Part shown: positions 13,401-22,800 of the stretch, in pieces
How the letters are laid out: each line of letters opens with the position of its first letter
Numbering within the stretch: position 1 is the first letter of the stretch
NCBI RefSeq assembly: GCF_023101765.2
Contig: NC_064230.1
Location: 558,001-622,000 of the forward strand
DNA length: 64,000 bases
Source of the DNA: Spodoptera frugiperda
Lineage: Eukaryota > Arthropoda > Insecta > Lepidoptera > Noctuidae
Direction of reading: 5' to 3'
The notes under the pieces: model-generated
Databases searched by the model: none
Told to the model about the DNA's origin: nothing
Seen by the model: the letters and a program-made list of their open reading frames with translations, nothing else
Program-made: the position numbers and the translations under genes

Positions 13401-14838
13401 GTGGGAGAAGTCATTGAAGGTTCCATTCGAGAAGAGGTCAATGGTTTTGAACTGAAATCAATTGAAGACAACCCGCGATGATGGCGATTAATTATTACGT
13501 TAACGACTTACTCACGTAACTGTTTGACGAGGTACTCGACTAATTTACCATACAATCGCTGCATCGTGTGTCACAGAATGCTGCTCATAAATTCAAGCCT
13601 CTAGCACGGCTTGAAACTAGTCGAGTTCCTCGTCAAACAGTTACGTGAGTAAGCCGATAACATAATAATTAATTTAGTATGTCTTACGAAAGTTATAATA
13701 AGATATTGATAATGATAAATAGACTTACCGGTAAGACCACGGTTGGTATTTGCAGTTGGTATTATATAATAAGAAGACGTCTGATATTTCGCCATCTCTT
13801 TCATCCAAATATTGACATATGTTGGGTTTGTTTGGTCTAGCTTAGAAACCATTGGTTTTAAAGTGGTATTCCCACTTTTAGGAGAATAATTATAACCTGG
13901 TTTGATAGGAAACCTTGGAGTGTGGACTGGAGAAGTAAGAGAGAGAGCTTTTTGCGTTAGTTTAATAGGAGAAGGAGTATGATTATATTCTGTTTGTAAA
14001 TCTGCTTCTGGAGATTTAAGAGGGAGAAGTAAACCAGGGTATAGATGAGGATGAGGTTTATTTGGAGTATCAGAGTGAGGTGAAAGATAAGGGTTCTCTT
14101 CTTTTGCAGTCTTCTCTTCTTTTGTAGGAAATGGGAACTGTATAGTCCTATTGCCTGGTTTCGTTGAGAAGATTAGGCTCTTGGAACTTGTGATGGTAAA
14201 TTGACCCATCTGATGTGTCACAGGAGTGGTATTCCCCCACTTTTCTGTCATTGTGTAGGGGACGAAGTTCGTGTGTGAAGGCTCAGTGGTATCCACTCTG
14301 AAATAGTTGATCTTTCGATATTTCCCATGCTTGTTTAATGTATTACTCTTGTATCTGTCTAGTATATTAAATCGCTTCGCTTGATACCAATTGTGGTTGC
14401 GTGTCGCTGTGGATTTTATGAAGATGTTTTTTATTATGGTATAAGCTGGTAAACGAGTGGTATAAGATGGTAAGCAATTGCCGCCGCCCAAGGACACTTG
14501 AAACACTAAAGGCGTTACAAGTGCGTTGCTGGCCTTTTGGGGGATTAGAAATTTAATAGTTGTTGGGGATTGGGAGGATTCGGCAGGGGGTAATTAGGCC
14601 TCCGGTAACCTCACACAACGCAAGCGTTGTTTCACGTCGGTTTTCTGTGAGGCCGTGGTATCACTCCGGTCGAGTCGGCCCAGCAGTGCCGAAGCATGGC
14701 TCTCCTACACTTGAAATTTTCCATTGATATTTTCTCATATTTTTAATAGTATTATAAGATAGTTATTGACTAACCTGTATATTTTTGACAAAATAATAAG
14801 TCATAATGCAGAAATAATAATAGAAATAGTAGAAGCAT
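7410..14838 (-). CDS. Unrecognised secreted four-exon-module protein, gene 2
   Basis: Minus-strand exons 14838-14775, 14406-13729, 13135-11699, 11101-10936, 10144-10041, 9075-8920, 8489-8319, 7675-7410. All junctions are GT-AG and phases agree, giving 1013 residues. Exon 1 is a signal peptide (MLLLFLLLFLHYDLLFC). Exon 2 is a Thr/Pro/Ser/Asn-rich segment. Exon 3 is Glu/Lys/Thr-rich and contains six full and one partial 23-residue repeats with core NLKKRKEIEIAS. Exons 4-7 are the family module: M1 (FQMIEDLKEGYMVVFLMELMRI), M2 (IIWLGQPLLHVTMKLAKF), M3 (TIIDYADMLYDDEEG) and M4 (ESFLKPYRRLSNTELRQQ). Exon 8 is an 87-residue basic tail. The stop lies one base from a repeat, so a further small exon cannot be excluded. 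The donor of exon 3 is GTTAGT. The gene runs head-to-head with the gene starting at 15138. KKRK runs look like nuclear signals, but the signal peptide argues for secretion. Function is unknown. Confidence 0.8.
7676..8318. repeat. Gene 2 last intron: MITE end and P-repeat
   Basis: One end of MITE T (7755-7845) and a nearly full P-repeat (7857-8110: 'tactgacttctccctgggcg', 'ccaccccgttcctactcctg', 'ggtctgatggctctttgagg'). Confidence 0.6.
8525..8916 (+). repeat. Intron-filling tandem repeat, about 105-bp unit
   Basis: Four copies of a unit containing 'gctacaagaagttcgagaat' and 'tagatggcgtta' fill the M3-M4 intron of gene 2 almost from donor to acceptor. Confidence 0.85.
9090..10033 (-). repeat. 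102-bp satellite array, about nine copies
   Basis: Regular 102-bp unit, copies over 95% alike, filling the whole M2-M3 intron of gene 2 (7 bp from the donor, 17 bp from the acceptor). Each unit can fold: GTTGAC-GA-GTCAAC, CAGT-TG-ACTG, and CATGAGCT/AGCTCATG arms. The same unit occurs in gene 6 at 40249-40767. Confidence 0.9.
10145..10935. repeat. Gene 2 intron M1-M2: unknown stretch and K-repeat
   Basis: 10200-10610 is GC-richer than its surroundings but has no long open frame on either strand; it is probably a decayed transposon. K-repeat 10612-10920 is nearly full length, ending 16 bp from the M1 donor. Confidence 0.5.
11102..11698. repeat. Gene 2 intron: RTE-like LINE end and K-repeat
   Basis: 11120-11300 is the common moth RTE-like 3' end ('aaacatcgtgaggaaacctg', 'ttggtcagcagtggacactt', then a GATGAT run). 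K-repeat 11367-11672. Another copy of the RTE end is at 42968-43195 (+), and an inverted one is at 53325-53525. Confidence 0.65.
11885..12335 (-). repeat. Coding 69-bp tandem repeat in gene 2
   Basis: Six full and one partial copies of a 23-codon unit (LKDEITTHKK.NLKKRKEIEIAS) inside exon 3 of gene 2. Copies differ mainly at four or five positions (H/L/N, L/V/G, E/A, K/E/Q), and length is conserved at exactly 69 bp. Confidence 0.85.
13136..13728. repeat. Gene 2 intron 2: P fragment and MITE Q
   Basis: P-repeat fragment 13335-13425 (minus). MITE Q 13495-13705 has long inverted arms ('ttactcacgtaactgtttga' and its complement). Confidence 0.65.
14407..14774 (-). repeat. Gene 2 intron 1: K-repeat
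   Basis: Nearly complete K-repeat at 14432-14716 (ends 'gcatggctctcctacacttg'). The remainder is AT-rich intron. Confidence 0.65.
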
Positions 14839-14990
14839 TATTTATAAGTTATAATTAGTTTCTTAATTTCTTCTATAAATGTATTCTTGTAGCACATTTT
14901 CAAAATTAACTATTTAAACTATTATATTTGTTCAGAATTTAAAGTTTTAAAAGACATTTGCGAGAGTACTAGCACTTTAAAAAACATTAA

Positions 14991-15137
14991 GTTTAAAAAT
15001 CAGTAACAATTCCAATGTTTATTGTCAATAAAATAGTTTTGTAACAATTTTATTGGATTACAAATATAAAAATAGTTGCTCGCGCAATGTATAACAAGTT
15101 TTATGATGCGATAAAATGTTAGTGTTTTTATATTAAA
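14991..15137 (+). promoter_or_regulatory. Promoter and leader of gene 3; shared 176-bp block
   Basis: First of three copies of a 176-bp block (14991-15166 including 29 coding bases). It has a TATA box, TATAAAAATAG, at 15065, 73 bp before the ATG. Upstream are an inverted CCAAT (ATTGG) and the perfect palindrome TTTATTG-T-CAATAAA at about 15018-15032, of the AT-rich type that homeodomain factors can bind (inference). The opposite strand carries gene 2, starting at 14838, so the 299-bp spacer must serve both directions. Confidence 0.7.
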
Positions 15138-18100
15138 ATGAAAGTGTGCGCTTGTGTTCTGCTGTTCACTATATTCGGTACGTATTTTCTATTATACTTT
15201 TCCTATATAATATCTTATACACCAAAAACATCCACAGTAGATCGATGCCATCGATCGACATCGGTCGACGTTGATCAATTGGTGGAATAGCTTTAATTGA
15301 TCGACGGATATCGGTCAACTAACCAATCGATCGAATGCCGATCAATGGCATCGGTCGACGTAAATCGATAAACCCCGAAACGTAGTCTAGTAGAAACTAT
15401 CGATCGCGTCAACCATCGATCGACGATATCCGGAGCTGCGGACTACCAGGGCTCCGGCTCGAAAAGCAGGAGTAGGAACAGGGTGGTTTTTAGTCAGTAA
15501 GATTCTGACACTTCCTCTCGCCTCGCCTAAGGCGGGAGAAGTCATCGGATGATTTTCCCCCTTAAAAAAATCTATCGTCGATCACTCGATTGGTGTGGCA
15601 TACATATACTTACATACACTTCAGTACAATATCTTGTAAATCAATAAAACATATTCCCAAAAATAACAAAATAATCCAAACAATTGCAGCTCTCATCAAA
15701 GCAAGCTCTCAACACACCATCAAAGACCAAATACTCAAACAAGCAGCTGACGACAAACTCCATCGAAATGAAGACAGAACACGTGACGTCACCAGAGACC
15801 TTCCAGCGAAGCCTAAAGCACTAGGCAAGGTACCTAGGTTCCAGGTCACCACGCCAAGAGTAGTGACCTTCACTGAGTTCCTACAACAAGCGATCCATAT
15901 ACTGAATACTTACGACGACACCACGTTCGGAGATTTCATCGACATTTTAAATGAAGAAGTTAAAAACCATCACTACAAAGGATGCAAGTTCTCCGACCTG
16001 ACCAAACACCACGACACTAGAAGGCTGCTGCAGACTAAACTGGACTTGATCAGCGGGAAACCGGTGTCTGAGACGAAAGCCAATGTAAATGCTTTAGCTG
16101 ACATGCTCAGAGACGAGAGGTATGACAGGAAAGCCAAAGATTTCGTCGATTTCATCAATTCTTTGTACGGAGCCGCAACTGTAGAGAAATTCGAGAAGAT
16201 TCTGAATGAACTGGAACATTACAACAAGCCAGGAACTAGACGCATGGACGACAATCTGGCGCAACTTGTAAAGGACGCACTGAAGACGTTGATATTCGAT
16301 TACTACACGAAGCTACATGTCAACGCTAAAATAGAACTCAAAGAAAAAATACAAGAGATTTGGAATCAAATGCAAGAAAGACAAACTTCAGGTTATAACA
16401 AATATAATTTCCGTGTAACACCTCCTACTACTAAGTATGATACATCAGAGAATATGATTCCTGCACCTGTATCTCCTGCAGAAGACAAAGAGTCCAGCTA
16501 TGATGCAGACCAAGGAACTAGTGGAGATGCAAGAGCTAAGAAAACCGTTAGAATAGCTTCAAGTATGGACTCAGAATATGTCTTAGACTCTTCTTCTAAC
16601 TCTATAAACGAATTCCAGGAGAAGTTGCGTCAGTTTAACACGCAACGTTACGTGACTTTGGTCACAGAAGCTTACGGCGAGGTACACTCAGACAAGGATG
16701 GGACGGATGAAGCCAACCGAATAGGAACCAATAATGAAGCACAACACAAAAATAAACAAACATCTGGCGAAAACAAAAAGAAATATGTGAAAGGTTTGGC
16801 AAGATATGCAATGAAGCATTTAAACAATCACGATATTAATAAAGTATATCAGATGGCCACAAGAGATAGAAAGAAGTACAGAGAAGAGAAGAAAGATGAT
16901 TCAATAGAAGAAAGTAGACAAGTTAGTGTGAAGGATAAATACTATGAAGTAAAGAAGAATGGGGGTGGAGGCAAACGTGTTACTGGTATGGACACGTTTG
17001 GGTATAAGAGGGCGTTACCTCTTGACCAATGGCGTGGATGGAGGTAAGATATACAACTCTTGCACATAGGACCCACTTAGTTTTAAGTAAAATTTCCGTG
17101 GTGCTTGGCAACTGGGCTACTCCCAGTTGTGAAGTCTCTTTTGTGCCTTTAGGCTTAAGTCATTCTGTCTCCTGCATTAAATTCACCGAGGGAAGTGGAA
17201 ACTATCGTTTTCTTTTTCTTCTCCTCTAATAACATCTTCTGATTTATTTCGTTGCGGGACCCAAGACAATCATTCATGTCCCTGGGACGTTGGACTTCAG
17301 TGTTCCGGTGTTTTCATGGTTGTATCTACTGTAGATCCTGGTGCTCAGGAGTTGCAGTGGTTTGCCTTACCTGTGACTGAGAGAGACACACTACACAGCT
17401 ATAATGTAGCTGTACTGTAGTAATTTATTTTTCATACCCTTTTTTGAAGGGCAAAATCATCCAATGACTTCTCCCACCCTAGGTGTGACGAGAGAGAGTG
17501 TCAGACTCTTACTGACTAAATACCACCCCGACACGTGGTTCGAGCCGAAACCCCTGCAGCTCCAGATCTTTTCATCTCACCACCTTTGCCTATTTATCTG
17601 TTAATTATTATGTTATCGGCTTACTCACGTAATGTTTTGACGAGGAACTCGACTAGTTTTAAGCCATGCTAGAGGCTCATATTCATGAGCAGCATTCCGC
17701 GACACACGACGCGGCGATTGTCGCGCTGCTACTGTAAAAGTAGCACTGTGTTGATACTTTTATCGATTATAGGAAGATGCCCAAAAAGCCCAGACTCGAT
17801 TAAAAACATTTATGAAAAATATAACAGACTTCAAGTAAGAAGTATGTCTCACGAAAGTTTCAATATATAAATTTACCTGTATATTTAACGTTGATATAAT
17901 TATTCCATTTCAGATATAAACAAATCTATCGCAGAAGTGGAAGCCTTAACACCACAACAACACAAACCAATGATTTAGTGAGAAGAGTCAGCAATCTAGA
18001 AGTACAACTGCAAGAAGTGAAGGAAGAAATACACGATGGACACACTACAGATAGACATAGCAATACACAGTCAGTCGAAACGAGATCAATGTACGATACA

Positions 18101-18613
18101 AAGAACAGAATAAATAAGACAAGAGCTGTACCGACAATACAAATGAGAGCTGACGCAAACGAATTCATAACTGAAGCAACGAACAATAAAACAGAAGAAG
18201 TTACTGCGACAGAACCATCCGTAGCCACAACAGATACAGTAGTACATGTAGATACAAATACTAGAACTACTGAAGTACATGTAGATACAAATACTAGAAC
18301 TACTGAAGTACATGTAGATACAAATACTAGAACTACTGAAGTACATGTAGATACAAATACTAGAACTACTGAAGTACATGTAGATACAAATACTAGAACT
18401 ACTGAAGTACATTCTCCTGTAACCGTCGCTGAAGTAAGTGCAGCAGATACGAGGCTGTACGACATTGTCAATGCAACTGCAGTCTATGATAAAACCAATG
18501 CGTCTATGACGACTAGTAAGAGTTTGAGGAGACATAATTCTCCTATAACGCATGCTGCTGCTGATTATACTTATATAGAGTTGGATCCGTTTGATCATGT
18601 ACATGAGAGTTGA
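15138..18613 (+). CDS. Unrecognised secreted protein, MKVCACV-type, gene 3
   Basis: Exons 15138-15177, 15690-17043 and 17914-18613 (stop TGA), GT-AG with phases 1 and 2, giving 697 residues. Exon 1 encodes the signal peptide MKVCACVLLFTIF; the junction adds ALIKASS. Exon 2 holds a predicted helical domain at about residues 74-240, beginning TFTEFLQQAIHILNTYDD, closely related to the same region of the gene at 29519-32969. Low-complexity Lys/Asp/Ser sequence follows. Exon 2 would read TAA at 17045, but that TAA sits inside a good donor (AG|GTAAGA), and the paralog has the same arrangement. Exon 3 is hydrophilic and contains five near-perfect tandem 11-residue repeats VHVDTNTRTTE. A polyadenylation signal follows at 18627. 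The function is not recognised. It is paired head-to-head with the module gene ending at 14838. Confidence 0.8.
15178..15689 (-). repeat. Gene 3 intron 1: CGATCG stretch and P-repeat
   Basis: After the CGATCG-rich stretch, a P-repeat in minus orientation at 15430-15572. It is followed by open AT-rich sequence in which an in-frame ATG (15590) exists upstream of the acceptor at 15689. I reject that ATG as the start because splicing from 15177 gives a signal peptide shared with the paralog. Confidence 0.6.
15225..15425. repeat. CGATCG-rich low-complexity stretch
   Basis: Intron 1 of gene 3 contains a dense, irregular run of ATCGATCG, GATCGAC and TCGGTCGAC words, unlike any other part of the window. 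It looks like a decayed short-unit repeat. Confidence 0.6.
17044..17913. repeat. Gene 3 intron 2: repeat U, P and half MITE Q
   Basis: 17228-17440 is repeat U ('tgtccctgggacgttggact'), also at 29090-29260. P fragment 17440-17565. MITE Q 17610-17870 with its right half altered. Confidence 0.55.
18241..18410 (+). repeat. Coding 33-bp tandem repeat in gene 3
   Basis: Five copies of the 11-codon unit VHVDTNTRTTE in exon 3 of gene 3. They are almost identical at base level, including silent positions, so the expansion is recent or homogenised. Confidence 0.9.
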
Positions 18614-18626
18614 TGTGGTTTTGATA

Positions 18627-18632
18627 AATAAA
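18627..18632 (+). promoter_or_regulatory. Polyadenylation signal of gene 3
   Basis: AATAAA 13 bases after the TGA stop. A MITE begins just beyond it at about 18641. Confidence 0.5.
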
Positions 18633-18640
18633 TTTGTCTT

Positions 18641-19811
18641 TGGGGTGATTTTCCACCAGAGATGTGCTATGTAGCTAGGCTACGAAGATGTAATAGCTAA
18701 GCTGTGAAACTATGCCACCTTTTCCACTAATACTAATAATTTAAGTGTGGGAGAGCCATGCTTCGGCACGAATGCCGGCCGGCTCGACCGGAGTGATTCA
18801 ATCCAATCTTCCAATCTTCCCAATCCCAGATTCCTGAACAACAACCCTTAAAAAATACAAAATTCCTAACCCTCAAAAACCCGGCAACGCACTTGTACAC
18901 CAGAGGAGTCCTCTGGTGTTTCATATACATCCATAACACGCATCTTTCCATATGTAAAAAACATGACTTAGCTGAGTCCGTTCCCAAAAGTGCTAAACTA
19001 TGTGGACCAAAGAATGTGATTGGTGGAAGCCAAACGCATCCACAGCCACGTAGCATAGCACATCTCTTGTGGAAAAGCACGCTTAGAACGTTTTGTTTCT
19101 TATTTTTCGTCAATTTTTTTATGAGATGAGACGGTAAACTAGAGGACATATCACCTGATGGTAAGCAATCGGCGTCGCCCAGGGTGACCCGCAACACCAG
19201 AGGCGTTACAATACACTTAGGGAAGGGTAAGGAGATTATTAATTTCAACTTGAAATGAGCTATTCTACAACACAGATCGGTAAAATAATGTATCAGTGTA
19301 TCACCTGATGATGAGCAATCCACGCCGTGGACACTTGCAGTAGTAGAGAAATTGCGTTGCTGACCTTTTGAAGGTTTTAGGAAATCGAAGATTGTTTGGA
19401 ATTAGAGATATTACAGTGGGTTTCACGCAAGCGCTGTGTCACGCCGGTGTACAGTGAGGCCGTGGTATTACTCCGGTTGAACCCGCCTAATCGTACCAAA
19501 ACATGGCTCTCCCACACTTAAGTTTCAGATTCATGATTTTAATTTTAACCAGCCAGCTCCACTACAGTACACGAACCTTAGAACGTGTTTGCTTTATGAT
19601 TAAAGTAATCGAAACGACCTCTGACTGGTTTTGTTAATTTGAGCCGGCCAATTAGAGAGCCGAACGCATTCTCGTTTCGATCACTTTAAACGTAAAGCAA
19701 ACTCGTAGTAAGGATACAGATTTTTAGGATCGGGTTCAAAGAGAAACAACAAATGAATGCATTATTTTATATTTATTAAAACAATAATTAAAAATGTAAA
19801 TATACATTCTT
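18641..19811. repeat. Tail-to-tail spacer of genes 3 and 4
   Basis: MITE T (18641-19085) split by a K-repeat (18741-18925), then a composite K-repeat in minus orientation (19119-19530), then AT-rich 3' flank of gene 4. No gene seen. Confidence 0.6.
19772..19777 (-). promoter_or_regulatory. Polyadenylation signal of gene 4
   Basis: AATAAA on the minus strand, about 35 bases past the stop at 19812, in AT-rich sequence. Confidence 0.5.
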
Positions 19812-22800
19812 CTATCTTAGGAAGCCATTTCTGATGAGAGATATCATACTTTTAAACTTGACTCCAGACCGTCCAGATCGTCTCGTCAAATCCAAGTATT
19901 CCTTTTTACCTGAAATAGATTAGAGTTATTTTTTATGGTATAAGCCAGTAAACGAGCAGACGGATCACCTGGTGGTAAGCAATCGCCGCCGCCCATGGAC
20001 ACCTGAAACACCAAAGGCGTTACAAGCGTTGTCGGTCTTTTGAGGGATAGAAGTTTTAGGGTTGTTGGGGAATCGGAGTTTAGGAAAATTGCGAAGGCGT
20101 AATTGGGTCTCCGGTAACCTCACTTATACAACGGTCCGGTCGAGCCGGCAAATTCGTGCCAAAGCATGCCAAAGTTTTTGAATGAGTTTGTGTGTATGTT
20201 TGTTACTCAATCACGTCAAAACTACTGAAGGGATCGGGATGAAATTTGAAACAGGTATAGGTATAGGTTCCATAAAAAAATTATGTGATCATTACCTGAT
20301 TTACCTTTACCATTCACAGTACCATGTTTATAACGTTTATCCCTATTACTCTTATGTAGGGCCTCAATCAAATTCTTCTGTAAAGACTCTTCTTCATCGC
20401 TGTAGCTAGATCCTTCAACAATTTGTTTTAAAATCTTCTGTTTAGCAGTCATTTTACTATTAGGTGGTCTAAACAGCTTTGATTTAGACAAATGTGCTTT
20501 GACTTCCTTCAGAAACTGCTTCTGTGTGTCTTTTAATTCTCTTTTACCAGATCTGACGACTTTATTCTCAGTGAGAAGAAGCCTGGTGTTTGTAAAGCTT
20601 CTAGTCTTCATAGTGGCAAGTCTTTTGTTGAATTCAGGCCTTAGAGAAGTAGTATGGTAATGTTTTGCTAACGTAAGCCCTTTTATGCTTTGGTCTTTTG
20701 TAGTCTTTTTACTATCTTCTGTGGTCTTTTTACTGTCTTCTGTGGTCTTTTTGTGTTGTAAATTGATTCTATGCTTAGTCTGTCTCTCTCTCGTTCGTGT
20801 GAGTAAGTATTCTTCTCTTATTGGGTATTGTTTGCTGGTAGGACGGCGAGAAGTGGTCTTTTCGTCTGATTCGGGATTATGTTTTTGTTTGTGACGTGCA
20901 AATGTGTTGTTTAGATCTGTAATGAGAAAGTTATTATAAGTAATTGATGACTTATAATATGTTTTTTATGGTATAAGCCGGTAAACGAGTAGACGGATCA
21001 CTTGATGGTAAGCAATCGCCGCCGCCCAGGGATAACTGAAGCATCGGAGGCGTTACAAGTACGGTACTGGCCTTTTGCGGTTAGAAACTCATTGGGACTT
21101 CTTTTAATCCTATGGTAATGCGGGCGAAGCCGTGGGCTGAAGCTGAGTGGTCGTAAGTGCGACTGCCCCGCAAAGGGTCTCGGGTTCGATGCCCGGGTCG
21201 GGCCAAGTATTAGCTTCAAAAAATCCTTAGTAGTAGCACGGAGTCTAGAATTGTGCCCGGTATATAGCAATAGGCTCACCCCCTATTACATGGGACTTAT
21301 AACACAAATAATCAAAAGTGGGTGTACATTGTATAGCGGCATTACGTGCCGTAATGTGCACCTCTGCCTACCTCTACGGGGATAAAAGGCGTGACGATAT
21401 ATAAATTGTTCTAAATATATCGGCCACGGTTTTAATGGGAGGTAGTGTTGTGTATGAAGGATATAAAAGTGAATATAAATTATTGATGATGAGATTTTTT
21501 TCCATCCAAAAAAATCTACGTTTTAGTGTGTTATAAAAGAATATAATTATACATATTTATTACCATGCACTATAAAAGAGATTATATCGTGATCATTTGA
21601 CTTCCTCTTCGGGAAGCTGGTCTTCAGCACATATGTGATGGCATCCACCAGGTTCTGTCTTCTCTTGGACTTCAGCAGGCGACGGTACGGCTTGAAGAAA
21701 CTGTCTACTAGACCCTTGCACACTTCTGTACTGGTTTTTGATACTGGAATTATAAATATGAAGATATTATATGATGTTCATGAAGACTACAGATACTTAA
21801 AGTAACTCCCTTTTTGGGGTGGTATAAACATCCAATGACTTTTCACGCCTTGGGTTAGGCGAGATGGAGTATCAGACTCTTACTGACTAAAAACCACCCC
21901 GTTCCTACTCCTGCTTTTCGAGCCGGAGCCCCGGTAAACCCGCTAGGTAGTCCGCAGCTCCGAGTCAGGCATCAGCCCTACTGGGCCCCATCTGTGGTGG
22001 TCTGATGGCGCTGTACGCACGGTGATGTATGATGTAAAACTCTAACAATCCATGAACATACCATTAGGATAAGCCTCGAAATCCCCAAGAGCTTCGAACA
22101 GGCGTCTTCCCTCGTTATCATCATAGAGGATCTCGGCGTAATCGATGATGGAGTTCACATCAGCATCCAAAGACGTGTTCCGTAGCCTCAGCATATTGTA
22201 TACCATGTCTGAGTAGTCTGTAGCAATAGGGATGATGACGGGGTATGAAAATTAAACATCTATTTAGTCCGCCTCGTTGGCCTAGTGGTTGCAAGTGCGT
22301 CTTCCCTCGCATCATACAGAATCTCGGCATAATCGATGATGGAGTTCACAAGCATCCAGGGACGGGTCTCGGGTTCCCGGGTCGGGCGAAGTATTACTGG
22401 GCTTTTTTCGGTATTTCGAAAATTTCTCAGTGGTAGCACGGAGTCTGGAAATGTGCCCAGTATATGGCAATAGACCTGTTACTTAGGACTTACAACATAA
22501 ATAAAATTGTGAATAGTTGGTGTACACAGTGGCATTACCTGTATGATACCATAATGTGCACCTCTGCCTATCCCTTCGGGGATTAAAGGCGTGATAATAT
22601 GTATTTAGTCCGTCAGTTAGGTAATGAAAAAATATTAGACGCGTATTTTTTTATTTTGTCATATAAGATAACAATACTTGGATAAAACGAGACAAAGCTT
22701 AGGAGTGCGTTGTATGACTGGAGGCCCAATTACCCCCTTCTCAATCTTCCCAATTTCAGATTCCCCAAAAACCCTTAAATTCCTAATGCACAAAAGGCCG

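Noticed and set aside
15590..15689. ATG at 15590 as the start of gene 3
   Set aside because: Splicing 15177 to 15690 gives a proper signal peptide, a TATA-box promoter and the same structure as the paralog; 15590 lies just after a P-repeat.
17926..18604. Minus-strand frames with VSTCTSVVLVF and ICIYMYFSSSS repeats
   Set aside because: Antisense shadows of the VHVDTNTRTTE repeat of gene 3.
22266..22400. tRNA gene from A-box and B-box motifs
   Set aside because: The body downstream matches SINE copies across the window and no cloverleaf forms; it is a tRNA-derived SINE head.
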